This document shows positions 36,421 to 49,200 of a stretch of 64,000 nt of DNA, piece after piece. The translations under genes and the position numbers were made by a program. The notes beneath the pieces are model-generated. The model saw only the letters and a program-made list of their open reading frames with translations. It was not told the DNA's origin and did no database searches. Origin of the DNA: CAIVAT01 sp964473485 (GTDB lineage: Bacteria > Bacteroidota > Bacteroidia > Bacteroidales > FEN-979); the NCBI GenBank assembly GCA_964473485.1, contig CAYYPH010000017.1, positions 29,631 to 93,630 on the forward strand. The letters run 5' to 3'. Within the stretch, counting starts at the first letter, position 1, and every line of letters begins with the position of its first letter.

Positions 36421-37689
36421 ATGAAATTATTACGCAACAAACCGATGAACGAGGACTGGATGGCAGTCCTGACCGGATTTATCATTATTCTGCTTACTAT
36501 ACTTATCTATGAATATGTTCCTTCGCTGCCAATGCTATTCAATCCGAAAGAGAAATGGAGCGGAACAGAATTCCTGACCGGATTTCTTTCACGTCCGAAC
36601 CTGTTAAGGATTGTTTATATTTTCCTGGTATTTGCGTTACTTGCCTGGGTCGCGATTAAACTGACGGGAAAGGCCACCAAACGGTTTTTCGGCTCGTTCA
36701 TCATTATTGCTTTACTGGCTATTCTGGCTCAGGTCATTTCAACCCATACCTCGGTCAAGGCCCTGAGTCTTGAAACTGTTTTCTTTTCTGTGCTGATAGG
36801 CCTTCTAATCAGCAATACCATGAACATTCCCGAATGGATGAAGCAGGCCGTGCAAAGCGAGTTTTACATCAAGACCGGATTGGTGTTGCTTGGAACAACT
36901 GTACTGTTCAATAACATCATGAAAGCAGGGGCTCTCGGTCTTGTTCAGGCATTGTTTGTAGTGGTTTCAGTGTGGTACCTGGCTTACTGGATTTCCCGAA
37001 AACTGAAGATTGATAAGGAGATGTCGACCATGCTTGCCTCTGCCGTCTCCATTTGCGGTGTATCTGCTGCCATTGCCACCTGCGGGGCCATTAAGGGCGA
37101 TAACAAGAAATTATCCTATGTCATTTCGCTTGTGCTCATTGTAGCCATCCCGATGATGATCCTGATGCCTTATCTGGCAAAATGGATGGGACTCACCCAG
37201 GAGGTAGCCGGTGCCTGGATTGGCGGAACCATCGATACGACCGGTGCGGTGGTTGCGTCGGGAACGATACTGGGCGAAACCGCGCAGAAATATGCAGTAA
37301 TAATCAAATCAGCACAGAATGTATTGTTAGGGTTAGCCGCGTTCGTGATCTCCATTTACTGGTCATATACCAAACAGGACAATCAGCAGGAGAAACCAAC
37401 CGCACGGGTGATCTGGGATCGCTTCCCCAAATTTGTGCTGGGATTTCTTGCGGCATCTCTCATCTTCTCGTTCGCCCTGGATCCTGCAACCTTCAAGCAA
37501 TCAGGCGACACCATCAAGGGCTACCAGAACATCTGGTTCAGTATGGCTTTTGTGTGTATCGGGCTGGAAACAAGGTTCCGTGATATCTTCACTGCCACGA
37601 ACCGGAAACCCATGTACGCCTTCCTGATCGCCCAGGTATTCAATATTCTCATCACCTTTGTTGTGGCCTACGTTCTCTTTAATGCCTGA
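36421..37689 (+). CDS. YeiH-family putative anion/sulfate exporter
   Basis: A 422-residue integral membrane protein with about ten to eleven hydrophobic helices. The family signatures FYIKTGLVLLGTTVLFNNI (about 149-167), ASAVSICGVSAAIATCGAIK (about 207-226) and GAWIGGTIDTTGAVVASGTILG (about 260-281) place it in the YeiH/UPF0324 group, proposed to export sulfate or related anions. Members of this group often accompany sulfur metabolism genes, none of which is adjacent here. It is monocistronic. A palindrome on the opposite orientation lies 10 nt past the stop. Confidence 0.88.
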   Translation: MKLLRNKPMNEDWMAVLTGFIIILLTILIYEYVPSLPMLFNPKEKWSGTEFLTGFLSRPNLLRIVYIFLVFALLAWVAIKLTGKATKRFFGSFIIIALLAILAQVISTHTSVKALSLETVFFSVLIGLLISNTMNIPEWMKQAVQSEFYIKTGLVLLGTTVLFNNIMKAGALGLVQALFVVVSVWYLAYWISRKLKIDKEMSTMLASAVSICGVSAAIATCGAIKGDNKKLSYVISLVLIVAIPMMILMPYLAKWMGLTQEVAGAWIGGTIDTTGAVVASGTILGETAQKYAVIIKSAQNVLLGLAAFVISIYWSYTKQDNQQEKPTARVIWDRFPKFVLGFLAASLIFSFALDPATFKQSGDTIKGYQNIWFSMAFVCIGLETRFRDIFTATNRKPMYAFLIAQVFNILITFVVAYVLFNA

Positions 37690-37698
37690 TCAGCATGG

Positions 37699-37713
37699 GA
37701 CCCCGTCGGGGTC
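37699..37713. repeat. Inverted copy of the GACCCCGACGGGGTC palindrome
   Basis: GACCCCGTCGGGGTC, the reverse complement of the core seen at 16114-16164 and 36246-36277. It sits 9 nt past the YeiH-like stop and 12 nt past the end of the convergent gene, where it could work as a hairpin. Confidence 0.8.
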
Positions 37714-37725
37714 TACGTCAATTCA

Positions 37726-39168
37726 TCAGGGTTCGATCCAGAGCACTGAATTGCCGGTGCCGTATTCATTTTCCTCCCAGAGGTCATTGGCCGGATCGAG
37801 TATCCATTTCCCATCAACGAGGAATTTATAGGTATACTTTCCGGGGCGGAGAAAGGTTGCAAAGGTCCAGGCACCATCTTTCCTGACCATGCGATAGCCG
37901 ATCCTGTTCCAGCCGTTGAAGCTGCCCGACACGGTCACCTGACTGGCATCGGTAAATCCTTTCAATGTAAAAACAAAGTTGGGTTCTACGGTCAGTATGG
38001 AGTTGGTGAATTCGCCCGACCCGGTGGTGTTGGGATTTGCCGGATCGATCATCCATTTGCCATCGACGATGTATTTGTACTCATAGGTGCCCGGACCGAG
38101 CACGTATGGCAATTGCCAGCCATTCCCGGTTCTGATCATAAACAATTCCCCGGAATTCCAGGCATTGAAATTTCCTGCCAGGGCTATTTTCTTCGCATCC
38201 TGATATCCCGGGAGGGTGAAGTACATGGTGTCGCCGATGCTGAAAAAGGAGTTCTCGTTGCCACGGCCATCCGGGCGGTTTACCTTGCAGGCAGGATCTT
38301 TCATCCAGTGGTCATCGACTATGAACTTATAAGCATGTGTGCCTTCGCGGATATAGGCCGGTAGCACCCATTGCCCCCGAAACCGGATCATCCTTAATTC
38401 ATTGCGGTTCCAATGATTGAAGCTGCCGGCCACCACGACCTTTCGGGCATCCTCGTAGCCATCGAGAACAAACCGGTGATTATAGACAAAAAAGACCGAA
38501 TTCTGACCATGATAGGTATCATCCTCACGAAGCCGGTTATAAACATCGGGGGTCCATTTACCATCGATGATGTATTTATAGGTATATTTTCCCGGTTGCA
38601 GTTTAAGTGTGATCATCCATCCCGAATCGACCTTCTGCATGGGATTTTGCAGGGTACTCCAGTTATTGAACGATCCTGAAAGGTAAACATGGTTTGCATC
38701 GCGGTAACCCGCCAGGAAAAAGCGCATCCTGTCGTCGTACAGCTGTACGATGGTATTCCTGGTGAGACGGTTCACCCCGTATGGAACCGATTCGCGGAGG
38801 CTTTCCGAACGGATCCTGATCATAACATCATCGACCAGTGTAAGATCATTCCGGTTGTATCCGCCCCCCTTCTTCTCTGCTGATTTACGGAGTTCCACCC
38901 TGTTTGCATCAATTTTCCTGATCGTCCATGTAACCTCATCCTTGACATATTGTTGTTTTCCAGAAAAGGCCGCAACCATCAGTAGGCTGTCAAGATTGAA
39001 AATTCCGGACACTTCCGTACGCTGGGATGCGGTCCATCGTTTATCGAGAACAAAAACCAGGGTCCCGTCGTCGAGCCGGCATACCTTCGCCGGATCATAC
39101 TGGGCATACATCCCGGTACTACAGAGCAACAGAGCCACCAATAACACCAGCACCGGTTTCATTTTCAT
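37726..39168 (-). CDS. Secreted protein with four glycogen-binding-like (AMPK1-CBM/CBM48) modules
   Basis: A 480-residue protein with a signal peptide (1-22). An N-terminal region (about 23-145) of unknown fold is followed by four tandem E-set carbohydrate-binding-like modules at about 148-229, 231-312, 316-396 and 398-480. Each has the family pattern DAxxVxxxGxFNxWN, a central W, then PGxYxYKxxVDGKW. A glycan-binding or surface-scaffold role is likely; no enzyme domain is present. Its ATG overlaps the stop of the retropepsin gene by 4 nt, so the two are translationally coupled and probably act together. Confidence 0.82.
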   Translation of the reverse strand: MKMKPVLVLLVALLLCSTGMYAQYDPAKVCRLDDGTLVFVLDKRWTASQRTEVSGIFNLDSLLMVAAFSGKQQYVKDEVTWTIRKIDANRVELRKSAEKKGGGYNRNDLTLVDDVMIRIRSESLRESVPYGVNRLTRNTIVQLYDDRMRFFLAGYRDANHVYLSGSFNNWSTLQNPMQKVDSGWMITLKLQPGKYTYKYIIDGKWTPDVYNRLREDDTYHGQNSVFFVYNHRFVLDGYEDARKVVVAGSFNHWNRNELRMIRFRGQWVLPAYIREGTHAYKFIVDDHWMKDPACKVNRPDGRGNENSFFSIGDTMYFTLPGYQDAKKIALAGNFNAWNSGELFMIRTGNGWQLPYVLGPGTYEYKYIVDGKWMIDPANPNTTGSGEFTNSILTVEPNFVFTLKGFTDASQVTVSGSFNGWNRIGYRMVRKDGAWTFATFLRPGKYTYKFLVDGKWILDPANDLWEENEYGTGNSVLWIEP

Positions 39169-40178
39169 TTCTTCTCCTCCCTGTTGAAACAGATCCCGAT
39201 CTCCTGCTTCACTAAATTAATACAAATCTTCCCTTTCTGAAAAAAATCATATCCGAGCATTCCATCTATCTGCATATTGTAAAATTCCGACATCGGGGAC
39301 AGATCGGTTATGATGGTTTCCATGGGCCCAATCCGGTGGGGACCCACCATAAACTCATTCAGGATACCATATAAAACCTCCTTTTCCGATGCGCCCACAC
39401 CTCTGAGGTTTGAACGGCGTGTAATGGTAACCGTACTCATCACCTTTTTCGGGTTGCCGATATGCAGTACATTGGTTTCGGCGCCGGTATCGAGACAAAA
39501 ATAGAGTGTTTTGCCCGCTATGGTGGCGGTCATGAACATGACATTATGGTACCGCAGAATTTTCTGGATATGATCGAATTTTATGGCCGGCGGCTGACCC
39601 GATATCCGTTTTCCGGTCTTGTCGAGACGGTAGATCTGGAGTTCGTTACCCTGCGTATCGAGGATCAGCTCAAGGTCTTTAAGCAGGGTCATACCAATCA
39701 GGCCCAATATTTTCACTCCCCTCCGGTTTTCAAGATGCCCGAGCGGTGTGATGTCGGCCATCATCCCCGGATATTTGATCTCTGAAAGTTGTAACTGGCT
39801 GATTCTGATACGTTCGATGGTCCCCGCCGTACCCGTGATACCTCCTCCTTCGCTGGTGCGGATGGATTTATAATTTCTGAAATAGGTCGTATTCAGCACC
39901 AGGCCTTCGGCTCCGGTATCAAGAACGAAATTACCGGGAATATTGTCGGCGATCCCTTCGATCAGCAACAACCGGCCGGCACGTTTCAGCGGGATGGTCA
40001 CCCCGATGAAATTGCCCTGATCGTCGGTGATCGCCTTGCCGGGAAATACCAGTCTGCAAATTGAAGCCACAGGTTCCGTTGTCGGATCGGGGTTGGCGAA
40101 TGCTTCCGGATGGAAGGAAACATGCAAAGCAAGGACGCTTAGAAAAACAGTAAGGATTAGCCGTTTGTTAATGGTCAT
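39165..40178 (-). CDS. Double retropepsin-like aspartyl protease
   Basis: A 337-residue exported protein (signal peptide about 1-29). It carries two aspartyl-protease cores in one chain: DTGA with D87 and DTGA with D230, each followed by a hydrophobic-hydrophobic-Gly strand (ILGLIGMTLL about 157-166; IDGMLGYDFF near 305-314). Retropepsins normally dimerise through one DTGA each, so a tandem chain can fold as an internal dimer, like pepsins but with retroviral-type motifs. It is probably a periplasmic or surface protease. It is the first gene of a coupled pair with the CBM protein, and a promoter lies 53 nt upstream. Confidence 0.82.
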   Translation of the reverse strand: MTINKRLILTVFLSVLALHVSFHPEAFANPDPTTEPVASICRLVFPGKAITDDQGNFIGVTIPLKRAGRLLLIEGIADNIPGNFVLDTGAEGLVLNTTYFRNYKSIRTSEGGGITGTAGTIERIRISQLQLSEIKYPGMMADITPLGHLENRRGVKILGLIGMTLLKDLELILDTQGNELQIYRLDKTGKRISGQPPAIKFDHIQKILRYHNVMFMTATIAGKTLYFCLDTGAETNVLHIGNPKKVMSTVTITRRSNLRGVGASEKEVLYGILNEFMVGPHRIGPMETIITDLSPMSEFYNMQIDGMLGYDFFQKGKICINLVKQEIGICFNREEKK

Positions 40179-40231
40179 CGGTAAACTTGAAAAATCTGTT
40201 ACCAGTTCGGGCAGATCTGTTTGAGTTCCTG

Positions 40232-40261
40232 CAAATATCAGGAAAAATAAAATATTATCAA
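40232..40261 (-). promoter_or_regulatory. Promoter of the protease-CBM gene pair
   Basis: On the minus strand TTG (40259-40261), a 19-nt spacer and GATATTTG (40232-40239), one base from the consensus, lie 53 nt before the start at 40178, in the gap after the giant gene. Confidence 0.4.
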
Positions 40262-40277
40262 CAACCGGATAAAAATC

Positions 40278-43200
40278 CTATTGCTCGTTAACAATCAGCA
40301 GTTTCCGCAGGAAATGGCGGTCGCCGTATTGTATCAGCAGGTAGTAGATCCCGTTGGGGGGATCGCCCAGATCAATGTTTTGAATTGCCTCCCCGTGCAC
40401 CCTCATATCCTTGACCAGATGCTTCACTCTCCCCATGTTATCGGCCATTCTTACCGTGAGCGTACCCTCCTTCAACCGAATACCAAATGCAATGGTTACC
40501 TTGTTGTCGGCCGGGTTGGGATAGATCTGCATTGAGAGATCGTTGGTCTCAGGTTGTCCGACCGGGTAAATACCCACTACATTGGATGGATCGGAAGGAC
40601 AGCCAAACGGATTGGCGATGACGAAATAATCGCCGGGCAGATAGGCCACATAGCGTTGTGCAGTTGCTCCGGGAATTGCGACGTTGTTGCGGTACCACTG
40701 ATTACCGTCGGGAGCGCTCGACTCGAGCGTATCGGGTTCAATGACTGTTACATGCGGCGTTTCCGGATAGGGATGTACCGAAACATGCAGCACCGGAGAA
40801 TAGGGTCCGTTGCCACAGGTATTGACTCCGAAAACGGAGATGTTGCCTGATTGGGCAGCAGTTCCGTAATTGACAGTAATGATATTTGTATTGGAACCGC
40901 TCACGATGGTGGCACCTGCCGGGATCGCCCAATCATACCCAATGGCCCCCGGGATCGGATTTACGAAATACAACACCCCCAGTTCAGGCTTGCAGATCAG
41001 TGTGTCGCCAGTGACAGGGCCAGGTGCACCGGGCAACGGGTTGACATTCACAGGCAGGGTGGTTATCTGCGATATGCAACCCTGTAAGGTGCTGTAGCCG
41101 ACGCTTACCGATTGGGATCCGCTGGCTGTCCAGTATATCTGTACATTTCGCGTTCCCTGTCCTCCCACAATTATTCCACCGGCTGAAACGGTCCACACAT
41201 AGTTTTGCATGCCTTGCTCGGTAGTATACGTGTAATTCCCCGATGTTACGCATGGTGAAGTGCTTCCTGAAATGGTAGGTACAGGTATTGTATTGACCGT
41301 GACAGGAAGGCTGGTGGGCACCGGGGCCGTACAGCCGTGCGCATCGGTATAATTAACCGTTACACCCTGAACTCCGGGTGAATTCCAGGTCACTGTGATC
41401 ATATAGGTATTAATTCCCGAAGTGATGACCCCTCCTGCTGACACCGACCACTGATAGTTGACCATTCCCTGTTCGGTTGTATAGGTAATATTGGTCGCAC
41501 CCGTACAAACTGAGGTACTTCCGGTTATGGTTGGGGCCGGAAGAGAATAAACCGTCACTGATTGAGTACCGGGGGCAGCTGCCGTACATCCATTTGCATT
41601 CGTGTACGAAACAGAAACCTGTTTCAGGCCGGGTGTGATCCATTGAACGACAATGCTGTTACCACTGCTTCCTGACTGAATGGTTCCGCCAGCAGAAACA
41701 GTCCACAGGTAGTTTGTCATGCCAGCCTGGGTAGTATGAGTGGTCGAAGAATTCATACAGGCCGTGGCGTTTCCGGTGACAGTAGGGACCGGTAACGGAT
41801 TCACGGTAACCGATTTCATGCCTGGTGTTGCAGCGGAGCATCCGTTTGCATAGGTATAGTTAACAGTGACGGTCTGAGTGCCCGGATTCAGCCATGAAAC
41901 CGTGATTATATTAGTGCCGGTTCCGGCTGTTATCGTTCCTCCAGGGGTCACAGACCACAAATAGTTGATATTACCAGGTTCAGTGCTGTAGACAATCCCG
42001 GTCATACCAGCACACACCGCACTTACTCCGGTTATGGTTGGGGCAGGGGCGGATAGCACTGTTACCGTTTTGGTTGTCGGGGTTGTAACTGAGCACCCGA
42101 AAGTATTTGCATAATTAACGGTGACATACTGGGGACCTGCTGCATTCCATGTCACATTTATGGAATTCGAGGTGGTTGTCGGGCTTGTCGTAATGCTTCC
42201 TCCTGCTGAAACGCTCCATTGATAGTTGGTCATACCCGGATCTGTCAGGTAAAGATTGGATGTGGATCCTGCGCATGCCACCGATGTCCCTGTCAATGTC
42301 GGTACACTAGGCTGATTAATAACGACAGGATACTGGGTCGGTGCAGCAGCGGAACATCCGCTTTGGCCGGTATAACTTACCGAAACTGTTTGCGGTGCCA
42401 CCGAAGTCCATGTAACCGTGATTGAACTTGTTCCCTGGCCTGAGGTGATCACTCCGCCGGATGTCACAGCCCATTGATAATTCGTCATGCCGGGTTCGGT
42501 CGAATAAAGTGAGTTTACCGCTCCCAGGCAAGCCTGGGCAGGCCCCGTAATGACAGGCATCGGCAATGGTTTAACTTTGATCGTCTTTACTGTAAGTTGG
42601 ACCGGGTAACAGCCATGCGGGTCTGCGTAGTTAACGGTCACAGTTTTGGTCCCGGTGGTTGTCCAGTTAACGACAATGCTGTTTGTACCTGCACCTGCAA
42701 CGATGATGCCTCCCGGGCTGACAGTCCATTGATAGGAAGTCATGCCCGGTTCTGTGACAAATACATTCGTCCCGTTGATACAGGCAACTGTATCGTAGGT
42801 GATAGTAGGCACAGGTAATGGATATACGGTGATTGATCTCTGGGTGGGCTGGACTGCCGTGCACCCATTCAGCCCGGTATATATTACCGTGATAGTCTGA
42901 AGTCCTGAATAGATCCAATCTAGTGTTATGAGACTCGTTGTACCACCGGAAGTGATAATGCCACCCGGGGTGACCGTCCACTGGTAACCCGTCATACCCT
43001 GCTCGGTAACATAAACCACACTGCTTCCATTGCATACGGTTAAAGGACCTGTTACCGTCGGCACCGGGTATGGTAATACCGTTACTGTTTTTGTCGATGC
43101 ATTCACTGCTGAACAGCCTGAAGGATCGGAATAGTTGACCGTGATTGTTTGAAGACCCGACTGCGTCCAGGTAACTGTAACCGAGGCGGTGCCATTGCCT

Positions 43201-46200
43201 GAGGTAATGGTTCCCCCCGGCGATACTGTCCATGTGTAGTTTAGCATGCCATTGGTGGTTGTATATACAATACCGGTGGATGCCTGGCATACCTGGTTCG
43301 GGCCGTCGATCCATGGTACGGGTGAAACGGTTACTGTAATTGTCTTCATCCCGGGATTCACAGCGGTACATCCTGCCCCGGTCGTATAGTTGACCGTAAC
43401 TGTTTGATTGCCTGCCGAATACCACACAACGGTAACCGATTGTGTTCCATTTCCCGAAACGATGACGCCTGAGGTGGAGACAGTCCAGACATAATTGGTT
43501 TTTCCCGGTTCGGTAGAATATACTACAGGTTGTTCTGTACATGCATAATCAGGACCGGCGATGGTTGGCATCACATAGTCATGGACAGTTACGGTTTTCA
43601 ATGCAGGAAGCGCAGTGCAACCATTCGAATTAGTATATGACAGCGAAATTGTTTCGATTCCGGCTGATATCCAGCGGATGGTCACTGTTGGAGAGTTTAC
43701 ACCAGAGACAATGGTGCCACCGGGGCCCACAGACCAGTTATACCCGGTCATACCGGTTTCGGTCGTATAAGATGAATTGAACGAAATGCATCCATTCAGG
43801 CTCCCTGAAATCGTTGGAACAGGCAATGGGTTGACAACAACCGTTTTTACCGTGGAAGTAGCAGCGGTGCAGCCGTTATTGTTAGTATAATTCACTGTGA
43901 CCGTTTTTGTACCTGCCTGCGACCAGATTGCTGTGATAGTTTGGGTTCCCTGGCCGCCCAAGATTATTCCACCACCTGAGACAGACCAGATGTAACCTGT
44001 CATGCCAGGGTCAGTCGAGAAGACATTGGAAGAAATATCAGGACATGTCGTGACGGGTCCGGATATCATAGGAGCAGGCAATGGATTAACAGTCACAGAG
44101 AGTGTTTTTGGGGTGGCTGACATGCATTGATTGCTGTTTGCGTAGTTTACACTCACTGTTTGAGGACCCGATGTGATCCATGTCACCCTGACGCTGTCGC
44201 TGGCAGATGTTCCGCCCCCCGTTATGATACCTCCAGCTGAAATTGTCCATTGGTAGTTGCTCATGCCTGGTTCCGTCCGGTAAACGTTTGCGGTTGAGTT
44301 GATGCAAACATTGGCCGGCCCCGTGAGCGTAATTAACGGAAGAGGATAAACGGTACAGGTCATCTGGGCAGGAACAATGGCATTGCAGTTATTCTCATTG
44401 TCATAGTTAACCCAGATTGACTTCACTCCCGGAGTGGTCCAATGCACTGTTATCGAATTTGCTGTGGTGGTAGGGCTTGTCAGAATGGAGCCGCCTGCTG
44501 AGACACTCCACTGGTAGTTTGACTTTCCAGGATCAGTCGTGAAGGTGCTGGTCATTGAGCCAGAACAGGCTGCGACTGTGCCCGTCAACGAAGGCAATGG
44601 TCTTGTGTTCACCAGCAAACCAAAGGCTGTAGGCGTAATGGCATTGCATCCGTGGTTGTCGGTATAACTTAGTGTAACTGTTTGCGTACCGGGAACACTC
44701 CAAAGAACAGTAATGCTGTTTGTCCCGGCCCCGGCACTAATGGTGCCTCCGGGCGTCACCGTCCAAAAGTAATTGGACATCCCTGCCGCGGTTGAATAAT
44801 TGAATCCGGAACCCCCTGCGCAGGCAGATGTAAGGCCGCTTATCAAAGGCACCGGCGGGGCATACACGACGACCGTCTTTACTGCAGGTAGCGGAGCGGA
44901 GCAATTGTTGGTGTTTGTATAATTTACGGTCACTATTTTGGTGCCGGGAGTAATGAATTTTACAGCAATGCTGTTTGTGCCCTGGCCTGAAAGAATAGTA
45001 TAACCCGAACTGACCGTCCAAGTGTAAAGAGCGTTGCCAGGCTGTGTGGAGAATACCAGCGTGCCATCCAGACATGTTGAATCGGTGCCAACGATCGATG
45101 GTGCAGGTGAAGGATTCACGGTGATTGTCTTTGTGGATGGTATGAGTGTTGGACACCCTGTACCCTGGTTCAGGTATGAAACCGTTATATAATGAGTTCC
45201 CACTGATGACCAGTTCACTACAATAGCATTTGTTCCGAGACCTGATATAATTGAACCTCCTGAAGAAAGCGTCCATTGATAATTCGTATATCCTGATTCC
45301 GTTGAATAGTTGGTGGCGTTGCCGTTGCATATGATTGACGGGCCGTTTATTATTGGGGAGGGTGACGGGTTAACCATTATTGTTTTTGAGGCAGGTTCGC
45401 CGGAATGGCAACCTGAAGCATTAGTATAATTTACCGTAATGGTCTGGGTTCCGGACCCGGTCCAGTTAACTGTTATCGCATTGGTGCCCTGCCCGGCCGT
45501 GATGGTGCCGCCGGGTGAACATGTCCAGGTATAACCAGTCATTCCCAGTTCAGTGAAGTATACGATGCCGGGGCTGCCCTGGCAGATGGAAGAGGAACCT
45601 GTTATGGTCGGCAGAGGTGAGGTATTTACCGTTATATTTTTTACTGTAGGATTGGATTGCGTACAACCGATAGGATCCGTGTATATCACATTCAGGCTTT
45701 CTGTGCCGGGAGTATTCCAGATCACTGTCACTGAATTGGTGCCGGCTCCCTGGGTAATTGAGCCTCCTGCTGAAATGTTCCAAAGATAGGTAGCCATTCC
45801 TGCTTCGGTATAATATATCACTTTGTTCCCTGTACATGCAGGATCTGGCCCTGTGATCGTGGCAACTACATTGCTTCTGACTGTAACTGTTTTTACAGCA
45901 GGAACAATTGTAATACATCCATCGGTATTCCGGTAAGAAACGGTCAGGGTTTTCAGACCTGGCGTGGCCCAGGAAACAGTGACCAGGTTGCTGTTTGATC
46001 CGGCAAGGATAGAACCTCCGGCTGAAACGGTCCAGGAATAATCGGTCATTCCTGCTTCAGTCTGGTATTCTGCAATACTGCCGTTGCAAACTTGTATTGG
46101 GCCTTCAATAGTCGGTACCGGTGCAGGAAGCACATTCACATTTATGCTTGATGCTTCATCAGGTTGACAGCCGTTAATATCGGTATATGTTGCTGAAATC

Positions 46201-49200
46201 GTCCTTGTACCTGGGGTGATCCACGTCACACTCACTGTTGCAGCGTTCGACGGCCCGGTAATAGCCCCACCGGTGACGGTCCATACATAGCCCGTCATCC
46301 CGGTCTCGGTGCCGTAAATGTTCCCAGAAGAGTTCTGGCATACAACGGCCGGTCCCGTGATCGAGGGCACCGGCAACGGGCTCACCGTTACCGTGTATAC
46401 CGATGGATTGGTCGCAAAGCATCCTGCTGCAGTCGCGTAGTTGACCGTCACCGTGCCGGTACCCGTACCCGTCCACTTCACCGTCACACTGTTGCTCGTC
46501 GAAGTGCCGCCGGCTGTGATCGTTCCGTTGCCCGATACCGTCCACGTGTAGGTCCCCATACCGGGCTCCGTATTGTAAACATTCCCTGCCGACTGTACAC
46601 ATACCGCCGCCGGACCCGTGATGGTCGGGACCGGCATGGGGCTGACTGTCACCGAATATATAGCCGGTAAAAGGGCCTCGCAGCCGTCCTTGCTGTAGGT
46701 CACTCCTACCCATTGCTGCCCGGCAACATTCCACCGAACCGTAACCGAACTGGTATTGCCCGTAGGTTCCGCCAGGATCGTCCCGCCAGCCGAAACACTC
46801 CAGGTGTAACTGCTCATCCCGGATGCAGTGTTGTAAGGATACGTCACAACACCGGCACAGGTAGTCGCCGCCCCGATGATCACCGGGTTCGCCGGCCGCG
46901 TGTTGACCGTTACCAGGTATTGGGTTGGGGCCGTCGCCGGGCAACCCTGCAGGTTCGTATAACTCGCCTTAACCCACTGTTGCCCTGATGTATTCCATAA
47001 TACCGTAATACTGTTGGTGCCTCCTCCCGCTACAATCGTTCCCCCGGCCGAAACTTCCCATATATAATTGAGCATTCCCGTTTCTGTGGAATACACCACT
47101 CCCGATCCCCCCGTACAGGCTATCGCCGGTCCCGTGACCTGGGGAACCGGTGGCGCAAATATCGTAACCCCCCTGGATGCCTGCGACGGGCATGGACTCG
47201 TACTGGTGTAACTCACCGTAATTGTCCTCGTTCCCGCCTGTGTCCACTTGACTGCTACACTGTTGGTGTTCTGGCCCGATATGATCTGTCCACCAGCCCC
47301 TGGCGTCCACTGATACAATGCCATCCCCGGTTCCGTCGTGAATACCATCGTCCCGTTCTGACACGTGGCATCATCACCCGTTATGCTGGCCACCGGTGTC
47401 GCAAACACCGTTACCTCCTTAACCGTCTCTATCATCGTCGGACATCCCGATTGAGGATTGTTATAACCCACGCTCACCGACTGCAAACCAGTCGTATTCC
47501 AGATCACCGTAATCGAATTCGTACCCGCACCGCTTAAAATGATGCCACCGGATGTAACCGACCACTGGTAATTCGTCATACCCGCCTCCGTCGAATAACC
47601 TACAACCCTGTCGGTACAGGCCGTCGGTGAACCGCTGATCACCGGCTGCTGCACCGGGTATACCGTTACCGCCTTCACCGTCGCCGTCGCCGCGTTACAC
47701 CCCGACGCATTCATGTAATTCACCGTGATCGTCTGTGTTCCCGAACCCGTCCAGTCAACCGTGATCGCATGGGTCCCCTGGCCGCCGGTGATCACCCCGC
47801 CGGGAGTGATCGTCCATGTATAGTTCGTCATCCCCAACTCTGTGAAATATACCACACCCAAACTCCACTGGCACAATGATCCTGTCCCGGTGATCGTTGG
47901 TAAGGGCGAAGTGTTTACCGTCACGCTCTGCGTTGTCGGCACTGACGTCGTGCACCCAAGCTGATCCGTGTACCGGACCGAAACAACCTGCGAGCCCGCC
48001 GTATTCCACTTCACCGTGAGGCTGTGGGTACCGCTCCCGGCCATAATCTGGCCCCCGGCTGTCACCGTCCACACATAACCGTTCATCCCGCTCTCCGTAT
48101 AATAGATCACCGTATGACCCGTGCACGAATTAGCCGGACCCGTTATGGATGGAATAATCGAACTCTGAACACTGACCGTCCTGACCGACGGCACAGTGGC
48201 CGTGCAGCCCGAAGCATTTATATAATTGACACTCACCGTCCCCGATCCAAGCGTGTTCCACGTCACTGATACCGAAGTCGTGTTGGATGACCCCGAAATG
48301 ATACCCCCGTTCACACTCCACACATAACCCGTCATTCCCGCCTCGGTCGTGTATACATTCCCCGATGAATTCAAACAGGCGGCCGCAGGTCCTGTTATCG
48401 ATGGCTCAGGCAACGTGTTGACCGTAACGGTCTTCACACTCGCCGCCACCGGGGCGCACCCGTTTGTGTTGTTATAGCTCACTGAAATGCTCTGCGTTCC
48501 AGGCATCATCCACGTCACACTCACTGTTGCAGCGTTCGACGGCCCGGTAATAGCCCCACCGGTGACGGTCCATACATAGCCCGTCATCCCGGTCTCGGTG
48601 CCGTAAATGTTCCCAGAAGAGTTCTGGCATACAACGGCCGGTCCCGTGATCGAGGGCACCGGCAACGGGCTCACCGTTACCGTGTATACCGATGGATTGG
48701 TCGCAAAGCATCCTGCTGCAGTCGCGTAGTTGACCGTCACCGTGCCGGTACCCGTACCCGTCCACTTCACCGTCACACTGTTGCTCGTCGAAGTGCCGCC
48801 GGCTGTGATCGTTCCGTTGCCCGATACCGTCCACGTGTAGGTCCCCATACCGGGCTCCGTATTGTAAACATTCCCTGCCGACTGTACACATACCGCCGCC
48901 GGACCCGTGATGGTCGGGGCCGGCATGGGGTTAACCGTCACCGAATATGTGGCCGGCAATAAAGGTTCACAGCCTCCTTTTAAATAATTGACCCCGATCC
49001 ACTGTTGTCCGGTAGTGTTCCAGCTTACCGTAACAGAACTTGAACCCGCTGATGGAACCGTTAGTATGGTCCCTCCGGGAGAAATGCTCCATAAATAGCT
49101 ATCCATCCCGCCCTGGGTGTTATAGATATTGCCGGATGTCCCCGGGCAGGCTACGGCACTCCCTGTAATGACCGGGTTGACAGGTCTTGTCGTAGTTGTA

